From the NCBI RefSeq assembly GCF_004343775.1, contig NZ_PTXL01000002.1, forward strand, positions 248,001 through 312,000: 64,000 nt of DNA. The letters run 5' to 3'. The position numbers and the translations under genes were made by a program. Source of the DNA: Burkholderia sp. SRS-46. Its GTDB lineage: Bacteria > Pseudomonadota > Gammaproteobacteria > Burkholderiales > Burkholderiaceae. Numbering within the stretch: the stretch's first letter is position 1; each line of letters starts with the position of its first letter. Below, one piece after another: positions 45,059 to 53,046 of this stretch. The notes under the pieces are model-generated. The model saw only the letters and a list, made by a program, of their open reading frames with translations. It made no database searches and had not been told where the DNA came from.

Positions 45059-45979
45059 ATGGCGTTCACACTGTCCCAGCTCCGCATCTTCCAGGCCGTC
45101 GTCGAGCACGGCAGCCTGCGCGCCGCGGCGCGCGCGCTCGATCTCGCGCAAAGCGGTGTGACGCAGCAGCTGCAAGGCCTCGAGGCAACGCTCGGCGCGA
45201 CGCTGTTCACGCGCACCAATCGCGGGATCGTGCCGACGGCCGTCGGCCAGCGGCTGCTCACGCGCTCCGGCACGATCCTCGGCGAATGCGAGCAGATCGA
45301 ACGGGAGATCCGCCAGTTGAGCGGCGCGTACGAAGGCACCGTCACGCTCGGCCTCGCGGCCGAACCGCTGCTCGACGCGTTCGTGCCCGTGCTGGAGGCG
45401 TTCCGCACACGCTTCGACAAGGTCGACGTGCACCTGCGCACGGGCACGTCGCGGATGATGATCGGCTGGCTAAGGGAAAGCGCGGTCGATTTCGCGATCA
45501 CGCTCGTCGCGAAGCAGACCGACACGACCGATCTCGCGGTCACGCCGCTTCACGCGTCGGCGCCCGTGGTCGTCTGCCGCGACGGACATCCGAAGATACA
45601 CGCGCAATCGCTCGCCGAACTGGCCGACTACGCCTGGGTATCGACGCGCTCGCCCAACCTGAGCGCCGACCCCGTCGTCAACCGGCTGCTCGCGTACTTC
45701 GATGCGCACGGCCAGCCGCCGCCGAAGATCCTCGCGACAGTCGACGGGATGTTCGAGGCGCTGCAAATCGTCACGCAGACCGACTGCCTCGGGCTTGAAT
45801 CGGAAGCAGTCACGCGGAACGGGCCGTTCGCCGGCGCGCTGGTGAAGATCCCCGTGCGCGAGCGCACGGAATCACAGGACGTGTGCCTGCTGCAACGCGC
45901 AGCCGTGCCGTTGACGCCGGTCGCTCAGGAGCTGGCGACGATGCTCGCGTCGTATCTGAGGATGGTGCGTGGGGGGTAG
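45059..45979 (+). CDS. LysR-family transcriptional regulator
   Basis: A 306-residue LysR protein with the helix-turn-helix at residues 3-60 (TLSQLRIFQAVVEHGSLRAAARALDLAQSGVTQQLQGLEATLGATLFTRTNRGIVPT) and an effector domain. It is divergent from the binding protein and deacylase genes across 130 bp and is their likely regulator. Its stop codon (45977-45979) is followed at the very next base by the truncated pcaH copy, so the rearrangement junction lies at the end of this gene. Confidence 0.9.
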   Translation: MAFTLSQLRIFQAVVEHGSLRAAARALDLAQSGVTQQLQGLEATLGATLFTRTNRGIVPTAVGQRLLTRSGTILGECEQIEREIRQLSGAYEGTVTLGLAAEPLLDAFVPVLEAFRTRFDKVDVHLRTGTSRMMIGWLRESAVDFAITLVAKQTDTTDLAVTPLHASAPVVVCRDGHPKIHAQSLAELADYAWVSTRSPNLSADPVVNRLLAYFDAHGQPPPKILATVDGMFEALQIVTQTDCLGLESEAVTRNGPFAGALVKIPVRERTESQDVCLLQRAAVPLTPVAQELATMLASYLRMVRGG

Positions 45980-46128
45980 ATCGTGCTGCGCGCCGCGACG
46001 CCACCCCGATGGAGCGCTGAACCATGACGACGCTGAAACAAACCCCTTCGCAGACGGTCGGCCCGACCGTGAACCGCTTCGACGTCCGCATGCAGGGCCC
46101 GGACGAAACCGTGTTCTTCGACGTCTGA
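45980..46128 (+). pseudogene. Truncated pcaH-pcaG junction copy (in-frame deleted pcaG)
   Basis: Bases 45980-46065 repeat the last part of pcaH and the first 42 bases of pcaG almost exactly (compare 40961-41047; one single-base gap and very few changes). The sequence then jumps to the last 21 codons of pcaG, where identity is lower. The result is an in-frame 34-residue frame (46024-46128) reading MTTLKQTPSQTVGPTVNRFD, then VRMQGPDETVFFDV. The jump lies in CGGCCCG, which occurs in intact pcaG at 41041-41047 and 41530-41536, so a 489-bp deletion between short repeats explains it. It cannot make a working subunit. Confidence 0.92.
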
Positions 46129-46152
46129 CCGCTGCCCGGGCCGCAACCGACC

Positions 46153-46193
46153 GGCGGGGCCCGCATCGCGCGCCCCGCCGCGCGCGTTTTTTT
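46153..46193 (+). terminator. Rho-independent terminator after the pcaG relic
   Basis: GGCGGGGC (46153-46160) pairs with GCCCCGCC (46172-46179), followed by GCGCGCG and seven T. It lies 24 bases after the relic stop and is probably the native pcaHG terminator, now 4.5 kb from the intact gene. Confidence 0.85.
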
Positions 46194-46195
46194 GC

Positions 46196-47005
46196 TCACC
46201 GCCGGCTCCTCGCGAGCAGAACGTTTCTCGCCCACGCGATTCGCCGCCCGCTTTTCGACCGGTTCACGCAGACGGAAAATAAATCAGCGCATTTTCGATT
46301 TATCTGAATATTTATCTTGCATGTCAAAATGCGCGATCTATGATGAATCGAGCCGGTATTAAAAACCATCGATAATCGACAAACCAAATACGAAACTAAT
46401 TAAACAGTCACGGGGAATTCCGATGTCACGCACTCGACCCACCTGCCTCCCGACCGGCGCCTGACGCCGGTTGCGCAACGATCCTTGTGCCGTTTGTGCG
46501 CGCCGTACCCTGGTTCGGCCGGCGCGCGCCTTTTCTCGCGGCGCGGAGAATCACGTCTGGTTTTCCGGTTATACCGAATCCTTTCACGCGGAAGCATGGC
46601 GCCCGTGCTTTATGAACGGTGTTAAATCGATATTGCCGGCCTTTACGTCACGCCGGTGAAACGCGTCCGTCGCGCAGCCGCTGCCGCGAAGGCGGTGCGT
46701 ACCACCAGCAGCCGGCCGCCGCGTCGATCGAACCCGTTGCTCTTGCGCTATATGCGCCTTATCCTATGACAATCGAAACCAGTCGACGGAATTCCATCGC
46801 CCCAGGAAACAATCCCCACCGCGATGGCCGGCCGCTGCCGGTCGTGCCATGCGTGCCGGACCGAGTGCCTTTGAGCGCGCCTGCCCACAATTCGGCAGTC
46901 GCGCATTTTTTTGCCATCTTCGCGCCGGCAGCGCGCACCCGGCCTGCGCTGGAGTGCGAACGCACGATCGCGCGCTTCCTTTCGAGGTAGCGGGATCGAC
47001 CAGGC
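46196..47005. other. Long non-coding stretch, AT-rich at first, with an attenuator-like element
   Basis: About 800 bases hold no convincing gene beyond the tiny leader frame at 46423-46464. Bases 46270-46410 are strongly AT-rich, unlike the surroundings, and could be a promoter region or H-NS target. The rest is ordinary GC-rich sequence with chance frames on both strands. The response regulator gene converges on it from the right. Confidence 0.45.
46423..46531 (+). promoter_or_regulatory. Possible leader peptide with terminator-like hairpin (attenuator)
   Basis: A 13-residue frame (46423-46464, MSRTRPTCLPTGA) follows GGGG at eight bases, downstream of the AT-rich stretch. About 34 bases after its stop, GCGCGCCG (46498-46505) pairs with CGGCGCGC (46520-46527), followed by GCCTTTTC. 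Leader peptide plus hairpin plus T-run is the layout of a ribosome-mediated attenuator. No plus-strand structural gene follows for 1.6 kb, so it would be an orphan. It could also be a small RNA or chance. Confidence 0.35.
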
Positions 47006-47776
47006 CTAACGCAGAACGGAAGCGCCCTCGCCTGAAATCGCACATGGCTCGCCCGCCCCGGAATCGACGGAATGCTCCGCCACCGAGAATTCGTCGACCG
47101 TATCGAGCCGATAACCATGCGTATACACCGCGCTCAGCTGAAGCCCGTTTTCCGGACGAAGCGCCAATTTCTGCCGAAGTCGGTAAATGTGGGTATCCAG
47201 GCTTCGTGACGTTCGGCCCAGCGTCCTGCCCCACGCCAGCGTCGACAACAGATCCCGGGAAACGACATTCCCGAGATTATTGAACAGAAAATTTGCCAGG
47301 AAAAATTCCTTTGGCGTCAAATCAACGATTTGGCCGTGCAAGGTTACCGTACGCGCCAGCGGATCCAAAACATATTTCCCGATCTCGACCGGAACTTCGC
47401 ACGGCTTCCTGCGCCCCCTTCGACGCAACAGCGCCTTGATTCGCGCCACCAGCTCAATCTCGCGAAACGGCTTGCAGATGTAATCGTCGGCCCCCGCATC
47501 CAGCGCGGCGACAATGTCTGCTTCGAGTGTTCTCGCGGTCAGAAATAAAACCGTAGGCTCGTCGCCGAGATTGGCTCGAATCCAATGCAACAGATACAGG
47601 CCATTGGTTTCCGGGAGCCGCCAATCAAGCACCACCAGCTCCACGACGCTTTCCCTGAGAAACCGAATAGCCTGCGCATTATCCTTCACTCGAGAAACTT
47701 CCCGATTGGATCCTCGCAGCACCCTTTCAACAGCCGATGCATGATTCGGATCGCCTTCCACCAACAAGATGCCCAT
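47006..47776 (-). CDS. OmpR-family response regulator, orphan
   Basis: A 256-residue response regulator. The receiver domain (residues 1-120) has the acidic pocket near residues 8-10 (VEGD instead of the usual DD pair), the phospho-Asp in LVVLDWRLPETNG, Thr in LFLTART and Lys in YICKPFRE. The C-terminal winged helix (VEIGKYVLDPLARTVTLHGQIVDLTPKEFFLANFLFNNLGNVVSRDLL...RSLDTHIYRLRQKL) is of the OmpR/PhoB type. The ATG at 47776 starts at the first strand of the receiver; an ATG five codons upstream lacks a ribosome-binding site. No histidine kinase is adjacent. One acidic pair residue is replaced (E-G-D), so phosphorylation may differ. Confidence 0.87.
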   Translation of the reverse strand: MGILLVEGDPNHASAVERVLRGSNREVSRVKDNAQAIRFLRESVVELVVLDWRLPETNGLYLLHWIRANLGDEPTVLFLTARTLEADIVAALDAGADDYICKPFREIELVARIKALLRRRGRRKPCEVPVEIGKYVLDPLARTVTLHGQIVDLTPKEFFLANFLFNNLGNVVSRDLLSTLAWGRTLGRTSRSLDTHIYRLRQKLALRPENGLQLSAVYTHGYRLDTVDEFSVAEHSVDSGAGEPCAISGEGASVLR

Positions 47777-48155
47777 AGGACCCCCGCCCATCGATCCGAA
47801 TTATTCGCAGCGCATTCCGAATCGATTACTGATGCAAACAATGACAAACAAAATCTGATTTCTTCGTTTGGATGGCCGCTGAATGACCGGCGTCATCGTT
47901 CACCTGTCCGAACAGCCGCTATCGCAGCGATCCACTGGAATTCGACCCTCCTTCGCCCGACATCTCCAGGCGTTCAATCCATCCCATCGGACAGGAATGT
48001 CAGTCAAATGCCACTGACATATCAGCAGGATATTGGTGAACTTTCAGTAGGTCAAAACGGGTATACCCGCCCTGCGGCGCCCCGACGGCGAGTTGAAAAC
48101 AGGGAGTGATCGATCTAATATGTCAGTAATATTCTTCTCTGGATCGCGCTTGCAC
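47777..48155. promoter_or_regulatory. Divergent region with a perfect inverted repeat
   Basis: The gap lies between the response regulator gene (minus) and the GntR gene (plus). ATGTCAGT (47997-48004) and ACTGACAT (48013-48020) form a perfect inverted repeat with an eight-base spacer, about 135 bp before the GntR start. GntR/FCD regulators bind short palindromes, so it may be an autoregulatory operator. No gene is seen inside the gap. Confidence 0.45.
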
Positions 48156-48827
48156 ATGAACGGACAGACGGGTAGCTCCCTTGCCGAACAGGCTCATCAG
48201 AAGCTCGAGGAGTTGATCGTGACGCTGGAACTGGCGCCCGGCAGCGTCTGGTCGGAGGCGTCTCTCGCGGACAAGCTGAATACCGGGCGAACGCCGGTTC
48301 GCGAGGCCGCTCAGCGATTGGCGGCTTCGCACCTCCTTCAAATCGTGCCGCGTCACGGCATCATGATCACGGTGCCCAACATTCAGGATCAGTTGCTCGT
48401 GCTCGAAACGCGCCGCGAACTCGAACGCCTCATCGCGCGGCGCGCGGCGCGGCGCGCGTTGCCCGACGAACGCGAGCAGATGCGCAATGCGGCCGAGAAA
48501 CTCGATGCGGCAGGCGAATCACGAGACGTTCTCGCCTACTTGAGAAGCGTGTACGCGGCCAATCAGCTGATGGCGCAGTTGGCGCGAAATCGGTTTGCCG
48601 TCGAGGCCATCGCTCCGCTGCATGCGTTATCCCGCCGCTTTTACTTCATGCATCACATGCATTTGAACGATCTGCCGATCGCCAGCCTGCAGCATGCGCG
48701 CGTTGCACGCGCCATCGCTGACGGCGACGAGCAGAAAGCCGTGGCTACGTCGGACATGATGATGGACTACATCGATATGATCACGCGCGACTGCTTTACG
48801 CGAGATTTTCAGCCGCATCACGCATAA
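48156..48827 (+). CDS. GntR-family regulator (FCD domain)
   Basis: A 223-residue GntR protein with an N-terminal winged helix (AEQAHQKLEELIVTLELAPGSVWSEASLADKLNTGRTPVREAAQRLAASHLLQIVPRHGIMIT, residues 9-72) and an all-helical FCD-type ligand domain ([19 protein letters not shown], then a His-containing FYFMHHMHL region). The start is uncertain: ATG at 48156 begins where similarity starts, ATG at 48120 would add 12 residues, and neither has a strong ribosome-binding site. The next gene downstream on the same strand is the class C beta-lactamase, 279 bp away, which this protein might regulate. Confidence 0.85.
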   Translation: MNGQTGSSLAEQAHQKLEELIVTLELAPGSVWSEASLADKLNTGRTPVREAAQRLAASHLLQIVPRHGIMITVPNIQDQLLVLETRRELERLIARRAARRALPDEREQMRNAAEKLDAAGESRDVLAYLRSVYAANQLMAQLARNRFAVEAIAPLHALSRRFYFMHHMHLNDLPIASLQHARVARAIADGDEQKAVATSDMMMDYIDMITRDCFTRDFQPHHA

Positions 48828-49106
48828 AGAATCGATTCAATTTGAGTGCGTCTACCGCAAGTCGCGTTTCGCCCCCATCCATCCGATAGATTTTCTTTTG
48901 CCTCCGGCAAGTTGTTATCGATTGTCGACGAACCAGCGAGGGGCGATACTGCCCCCTCGCGTCTGAACGGACCTATCGAACCTGCGGACTCCGATGTGTC
49001 AACGGACCTATTTTTTCGATGCGACTTGCTCAGTTAACCTAACGATCAACGAGCACGATTCGGTCGCACCACGGCCGGCAAGCAGGCAATCGACAACACC
49101 ACCTGA

Positions 49107-50285
49107 ATGATCAAACGAATGAATGTGAGAACCCTGAGGCTGATGGCAATGACTGCCCTTGCCTGCATGATCACCCCCGTCAGCCAGGCGGCAGATCAGC
49201 AAGACGTCATCCGGAACGCAGTGGACCGCGCCATCAAGCCGGTTATCGCGGACAACGCAATTCCCGGCATGGCGGTCGGCATCATCGCCGGCGGCCAGCA
49301 CTATGTATTCAACTATGGCCTGGCGTCGATCGGAACAGGACAGCCCGTCACCCGCGAGACCCTGTTCGAACTGGGTTCCGTCAGCAAGACTTTGACGGCA
49401 ACCTTGGCGTCGTATGCGCAGGTTGGCGGCTATCTGTCTCTGTCGGATCCGACGAGCAAGTTCATCCCCGCCCTGCGAAAGCGTCCGTTCGGCGCCGTGA
49501 CGCTTCTCAATCTGGGCACGCACACGCCTGGCGGGCTCCCATTGCAGGTGCCCGAGAACATCAGGAACAACGACCAGTTGATTCAATATTTCAAGGCGTG
49601 GCAGCCCGCCTATGCGCCGGGGACCTATCGCACTTACGCCAATCCCGGAATTGGAACGCTCGGCCTGATCACGGCGAAGAGCATGGGCCAGGATTTCGAC
49701 TCGCTGATGGAACATCAACTGTTTCCCGCGCTCGGCATGAAGGACACGTACGTCAACGTGCCCGCCGCGAAACGCTCCGACTACGCGCAAGGCTATACCA
49801 AGGACGGCGCGCCGATCCGGATGACGCCAGGCGTGCTGTCCTCCGAAGCATACGGTGTCAGGGCCACTGCTGCCGACATGATCCGGTTCGTCGAGGCCAA
49901 CATGAATCTGATCCAGGTGGACGAAAAGCTTCAGCGCGCGATCGCCGGTACACACGTGGGCTACTTCAAGGCGGGGCCGATGACCCAGGACCTGATATGG
50001 GAGCAATATCCGTATCCCGTCGCCTTGAAGACGCTTCTGGACGGCAACTCGTCGGCGCTCATCTTCAACGCAACACCGGTCGTTGAAATGAAACCACCGC
50101 AGCAACCACGAGACGATGTGTGGATCAACAAAACCGGCTCGACGAATGGCTTCGGCGCCTATGTCGCATTCATTCCGCAGAAGCGGGTGGGGATCGTCAT
50201 CCTCGCCAACAAGAACTTCCCCATCGATCAACGCATTACCGCCGCGTACCAGATCCTCTCGTCGCTGACCAACGTCGAGCCATGA
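49107..50285 (+). CDS. ampC: Class C beta-lactamase family protein
   Basis: A 392-residue periplasmic serine hydrolase of the AmpC type. A signal peptide covers about residues 1-28 (MAMTALACMITPVSQA-ADQ). All three active-site motifs are intact: S91-V-S-K94, Y177-A-N179 and K342-T-G344. Length and the surrounding blocks (LFELGSVSKTLTATL, YRTYANPGIGTLGLI, WINKTGSTNGFGAYVAFIP) match true class C enzymes rather than esterase-like relatives. It should hydrolyse cephalosporin-type beta-lactams. The usual divergent ampR LysR gene is absent; a GntR gene lies upstream instead, so regulation may differ from the standard AmpR scheme. Confidence 0.93.
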   Translation: MIKRMNVRTLRLMAMTALACMITPVSQAADQQDVIRNAVDRAIKPVIADNAIPGMAVGIIAGGQHYVFNYGLASIGTGQPVTRETLFELGSVSKTLTATLASYAQVGGYLSLSDPTSKFIPALRKRPFGAVTLLNLGTHTPGGLPLQVPENIRNNDQLIQYFKAWQPAYAPGTYRTYANPGIGTLGLITAKSMGQDFDSLMEHQLFPALGMKDTYVNVPAAKRSDYAQGYTKDGAPIRMTPGVLSSEAYGVRATAADMIRFVEANMNLIQVDEKLQRAIAGTHVGYFKAGPMTQDLIWEQYPYPVALKTLLDGNSSALIFNATPVVEMKPPQQPRDDVWINKTGSTNGFGAYVAFIPQKRVGIVILANKNFPIDQRITAAYQILSSLTNVEP

Positions 50286-50396
50286 GCGCGGAGACGCCGC
50301 GATGAAATGTCGGCGATGAGCGCCTTGGCCTCGGCGCGACTGCGAAACCATTCGCGGTTCGGCAATTCGTCGCGCAGCGTGTCGTTGCAGCGTCGC

Positions 50397-52994
50397 TCAA
50401 GCCGGGTCCAGGGGTTTCGACGGTTCGAGCGGTGTGCCGGGGGATCGGCGAACGCCGATGCGCTCGCCCCCCCTCCCCATCTGGTCGGGCAACGGCGGGA
50501 CCGGCGCAATGCTGTGCTCGAATTGCTGGAACGACTCGGCGATGTGCTTTCGCAGCAGCGTCACATCCCACGGTCGGGTCAGGAACTTCTGGACCGATCC
50601 CTCGCCGATCACGTCGCTGATCGACTGCGCGTCGGCATAGTCGGACAGCAGGATCCGCACGACGTCCGGATATAACCCCTTGACCCGCTGCAACAGGTCG
50701 ATTCCGGACCGGGCCGGCGTGCGGAAATCCGACACGATCACCCCCACGCGATGTTGCGCGAGAAGGTCGAGCGCTTCATCGGGATCGGTCGCGCCGAGAA
50801 TCTCGTAGCCGTCCCGGCTCAGCGCCCGCCTGAGCCGCTGCAGGACCGACTCGTCGTGGTCGACCAGCAGCAGCGTCCGGTGCAGCAGCTCGCGCCGCCG
50901 GCAATGATCCGGTAGTTCCGCGCCGACGGACAGCATGTCGGCGATTTCCCCTCCCGTGACCGGATGGCTGAAGTAATAGCCCTGCATCGCATGACAGCGA
51001 TGCCGGTTCAGGAACGACAGCTGCGCCTCCGTCTCCACGCCCTCGGCCACCGTCTCCATGTGCAGCGACTCCGCCATCGCAATAATCGAACGCGTCAGGG
51101 ACGCCCCTTCCGAGCTCGTGGTCACGTCGCGCAGGAACGACTTGTCGATCTTGACGACGTCGATCGGCAGGTCCTTCAGATACGACAGGCTCGAATAGCC
51201 GGTGCCGAAGTCGTCCAGCGACAGGGCGACGCCGAGGGACTTCAGTTCATGCAGCGTATCGGCAATCGCCTGGCGATCCTCCATCAGCACGCTTTCGGTC
51301 AGTTCGAGCTCGAGCCAGGCCGGCGCGAGGCCCGTTTGCTCGAGTGTCGTGCGCACCATCTCTGCCACGTCTTGCTGTCGGAACTGGCGCGCCGAAAGGT
51401 TCACGGCAACAGGAATCGGCGGATGCCCCTCCTGCTGCCAGGCGACGGCCTGCGCGCACGCCGTATGCAACACCCATTGCCCGATCGGCAGAATCAGCCC
51501 GGTTTCTTCCGCGATCGGAATGAAACGGTCGGGCGGAATCACGCCGATGCCCGGCCGCCGCCAGCGAATCAGCGCCTCGACGCCACTGATCTGGCCGGTC
51601 TTGAGGTCGACCTTCGGCTGGTAATAGAGCGTCAGCTCGTCGTTCTCCACGGCCTGATACAGCGCGCTCTCGAACTCGGCCCGTTCCTCCACCCGGGCGC
51701 CCAGCTCGCGCGTATAGAAGCTGTAGCCGTTCCGCCCGCGCTCCTTCGCGCAGTACAGGGCGGCATCGGCCGTCCTCAGCAGCGTTTCCGCGTCGGCGCC
51801 GTCGAGCGGACAGAGGCTGACGCCCACGCTCGTCGTCACATGCAGGTCATGCGCGTCCAACGAGAACGGCGCGACGAAGGTGCCGAGTATCTTGCGGGCA
51901 ATCGCGTCCGCATCCGCCGGCGTCGACAGGTTGACCAGCATCACGACGAACTCGTCGCCGCCGAGCCGCGCGACGGTGTCGCCGTCGCGCACGGCCGCTT
52001 TCAGGCGTGCCGCGACGGCCCGCAGCAGGCCGTCGCCGACCGAATGGCCGAAGTTGTCGTTGATGTGCTTGAAGCGATCCAGGTCGAGCACCATCACCGC
52101 GACCAGTTGCCCCGTGCGCCGCGCCTGCGACATCGCCTGCTCCATGCGGTCGTTCAGCAGGTTGCGGTTCGGCAGGCCGGTCAGTGCGTCGTGGTTGGCC
52201 AGGTATTCGATGCGCCCCTGCTGCACCTTGCGCTCGGTGATGTCCTGCACGATGCCGCGCAGGATGATCGCGTGGCTCGGGCCCCGGCCCGACTCCGCCT
52301 GGTGCAGTACGTGGCGCTCGGTGCCGTCGGCGTGAATCAGCCGATGCTCGAGCGAGAATTCGACGCCTTCGGTGCGCAGGCTCGTGAACGACTGGATCAG
52401 CAACGGCTGCTCGTCGGCCGGAACGGCCTGCAGCAGCCGGTCGAAGGTCGGCGGCGCACGTTCGGCGTCGAGGCCCAGGATCCGGTACAGCTCGGGCGAC
52501 CAGTAGCCGTCCTGGCTCCCGGCCTGGCACGCCCAGTTGCCGACGTGCGCGAGCGCCTGCGCATGGGTCAGGCTGATCTCGGTGGTCGCCAGCCGTTCGA
52601 GCGTGGCGGCGGCCCGCAGCAGATAGCGGATCCGGTAGCCGAGCAGCTTCCAGCGCATCGGCTTGGAGACGAAATCGGTCGCGCCGGCGTCGAATGCGCT
52701 CGCAATCGACGCGTCGTCGTCATTGCCGGTCAGCATCACGATCGGCACGCGACTTCCTTCCGGCAGCGCGCGCAGCCGGCGGCAGCATTCGAAGCCGTCG
52801 CCGCCCGGCATCTCGACGTCGAGCAGCACCAGGTCGGGACGATGACGCAGGAACGCGTCGATGCCTTCCTGCGGCGCCGCCGCTTCGTCGACGCGAAAGC
52901 CGTCGGGCTCGAGGGTCTCCACGACCAGCAGGCGCGTCATCGCGTCGTCGTCGATGACCAGGACCACCGGCACATCCGAATTTCGATCGTTCAC
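50397..52994 (-). CDS. c-di-GMP signalling response regulator REC-PAS-GGDEF-EAL-REC
   Basis: An 865-residue cytoplasmic protein. An N-terminal receiver domain (VLVIDDDAMT; phospho-Asp in LVLLDVEMPGGDG) is followed by a PAS domain (about 150-260), a GGDEF domain with intact GGDEF near residue 345, an EAL domain with intact GVEALIRW near 473 and DDFGTGYSSLSYL, and a second receiver-like domain from about 740 (LLLVDHDESVL; VIVSDFRTPARSG). Both c-di-GMP synthesis and breakdown residues are kept. The start is GTG at 52994, with GGAGGGAG seven bases before it; the frame is open a little further. It is the last gene of a three-gene operon and should be phosphorylated by the hybrid kinase upstream. 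Confidence 0.93.
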   Translation of the reverse strand: MNDRNSDVPVVLVIDDDAMTRLLVVETLEPDGFRVDEAAAPQEGIDAFLRHRPDLVLLDVEMPGGDGFECCRRLRALPEGSRVPIVMLTGNDDDASIASAFDAGATDFVSKPMRWKLLGYRIRYLLRAAATLERLATTEISLTHAQALAHVGNWACQAGSQDGYWSPELYRILGLDAERAPPTFDRLLQAVPADEQPLLIQSFTSLRTEGVEFSLEHRLIHADGTERHVLHQAESGRGPSHAIILRGIVQDITERKVQQGRIEYLANHDALTGLPNRNLLNDRMEQAMSQARRTGQLVAVMVLDLDRFKHINDNFGHSVGDGLLRAVAARLKAAVRDGDTVARLGGDEFVVMLVNLSTPADADAIARKILGTFVAPFSLDAHDLHVTTSVGVSLCPLDGADAETLLRTADAALYCAKERGRNGYSFYTRELGARVEERAEFESALYQAVENDELTLYYQPKVDLKTGQISGVEALIRWRRPGIGVIPPDRFIPIAEETGLILPIGQWVLHTACAQAVAWQQEGHPPIPVAVNLSARQFRQQDVAEMVRTTLEQTGLAPAWLELELTESVLMEDRQAIADTLHELKSLGVALSLDDFGTGYSSLSYLKDLPIDVVKIDKSFLRDVTTSSEGASLTRSIIAMAESLHMETVAEGVETEAQLSFLNRHRCHAMQGYYFSHPVTGGEIADMLSVGAELPDHCRRRELLHRTLLLVDHDESVLQRLRRALSRDGYEILGATDPDEALDLLAQHRVGVIVSDFRTPARSGIDLLQRVKGLYPDVVRILLSDYADAQSISDVIGEGSVQKFLTRPWDVTLLRKHIAESFQQFEHSIAPVPPLPDQMGRGGERIGVRRSPGTPLEPSKPLDPA

Positions 52995-53046
52995 GACGGA
53001 ACTCCCTCCTTCTCCAAATTCCAATTGCTCCCGCCACGCCCGTTGC

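Noticed and set aside
46024..46128. Considered as a real 34-residue gene because it is in frame with a start and stop
   Set aside because: It is the first 14 and last 20 or so codons of pcaG joined by a deletion, so it lacks the whole fold core; treated as a relic.
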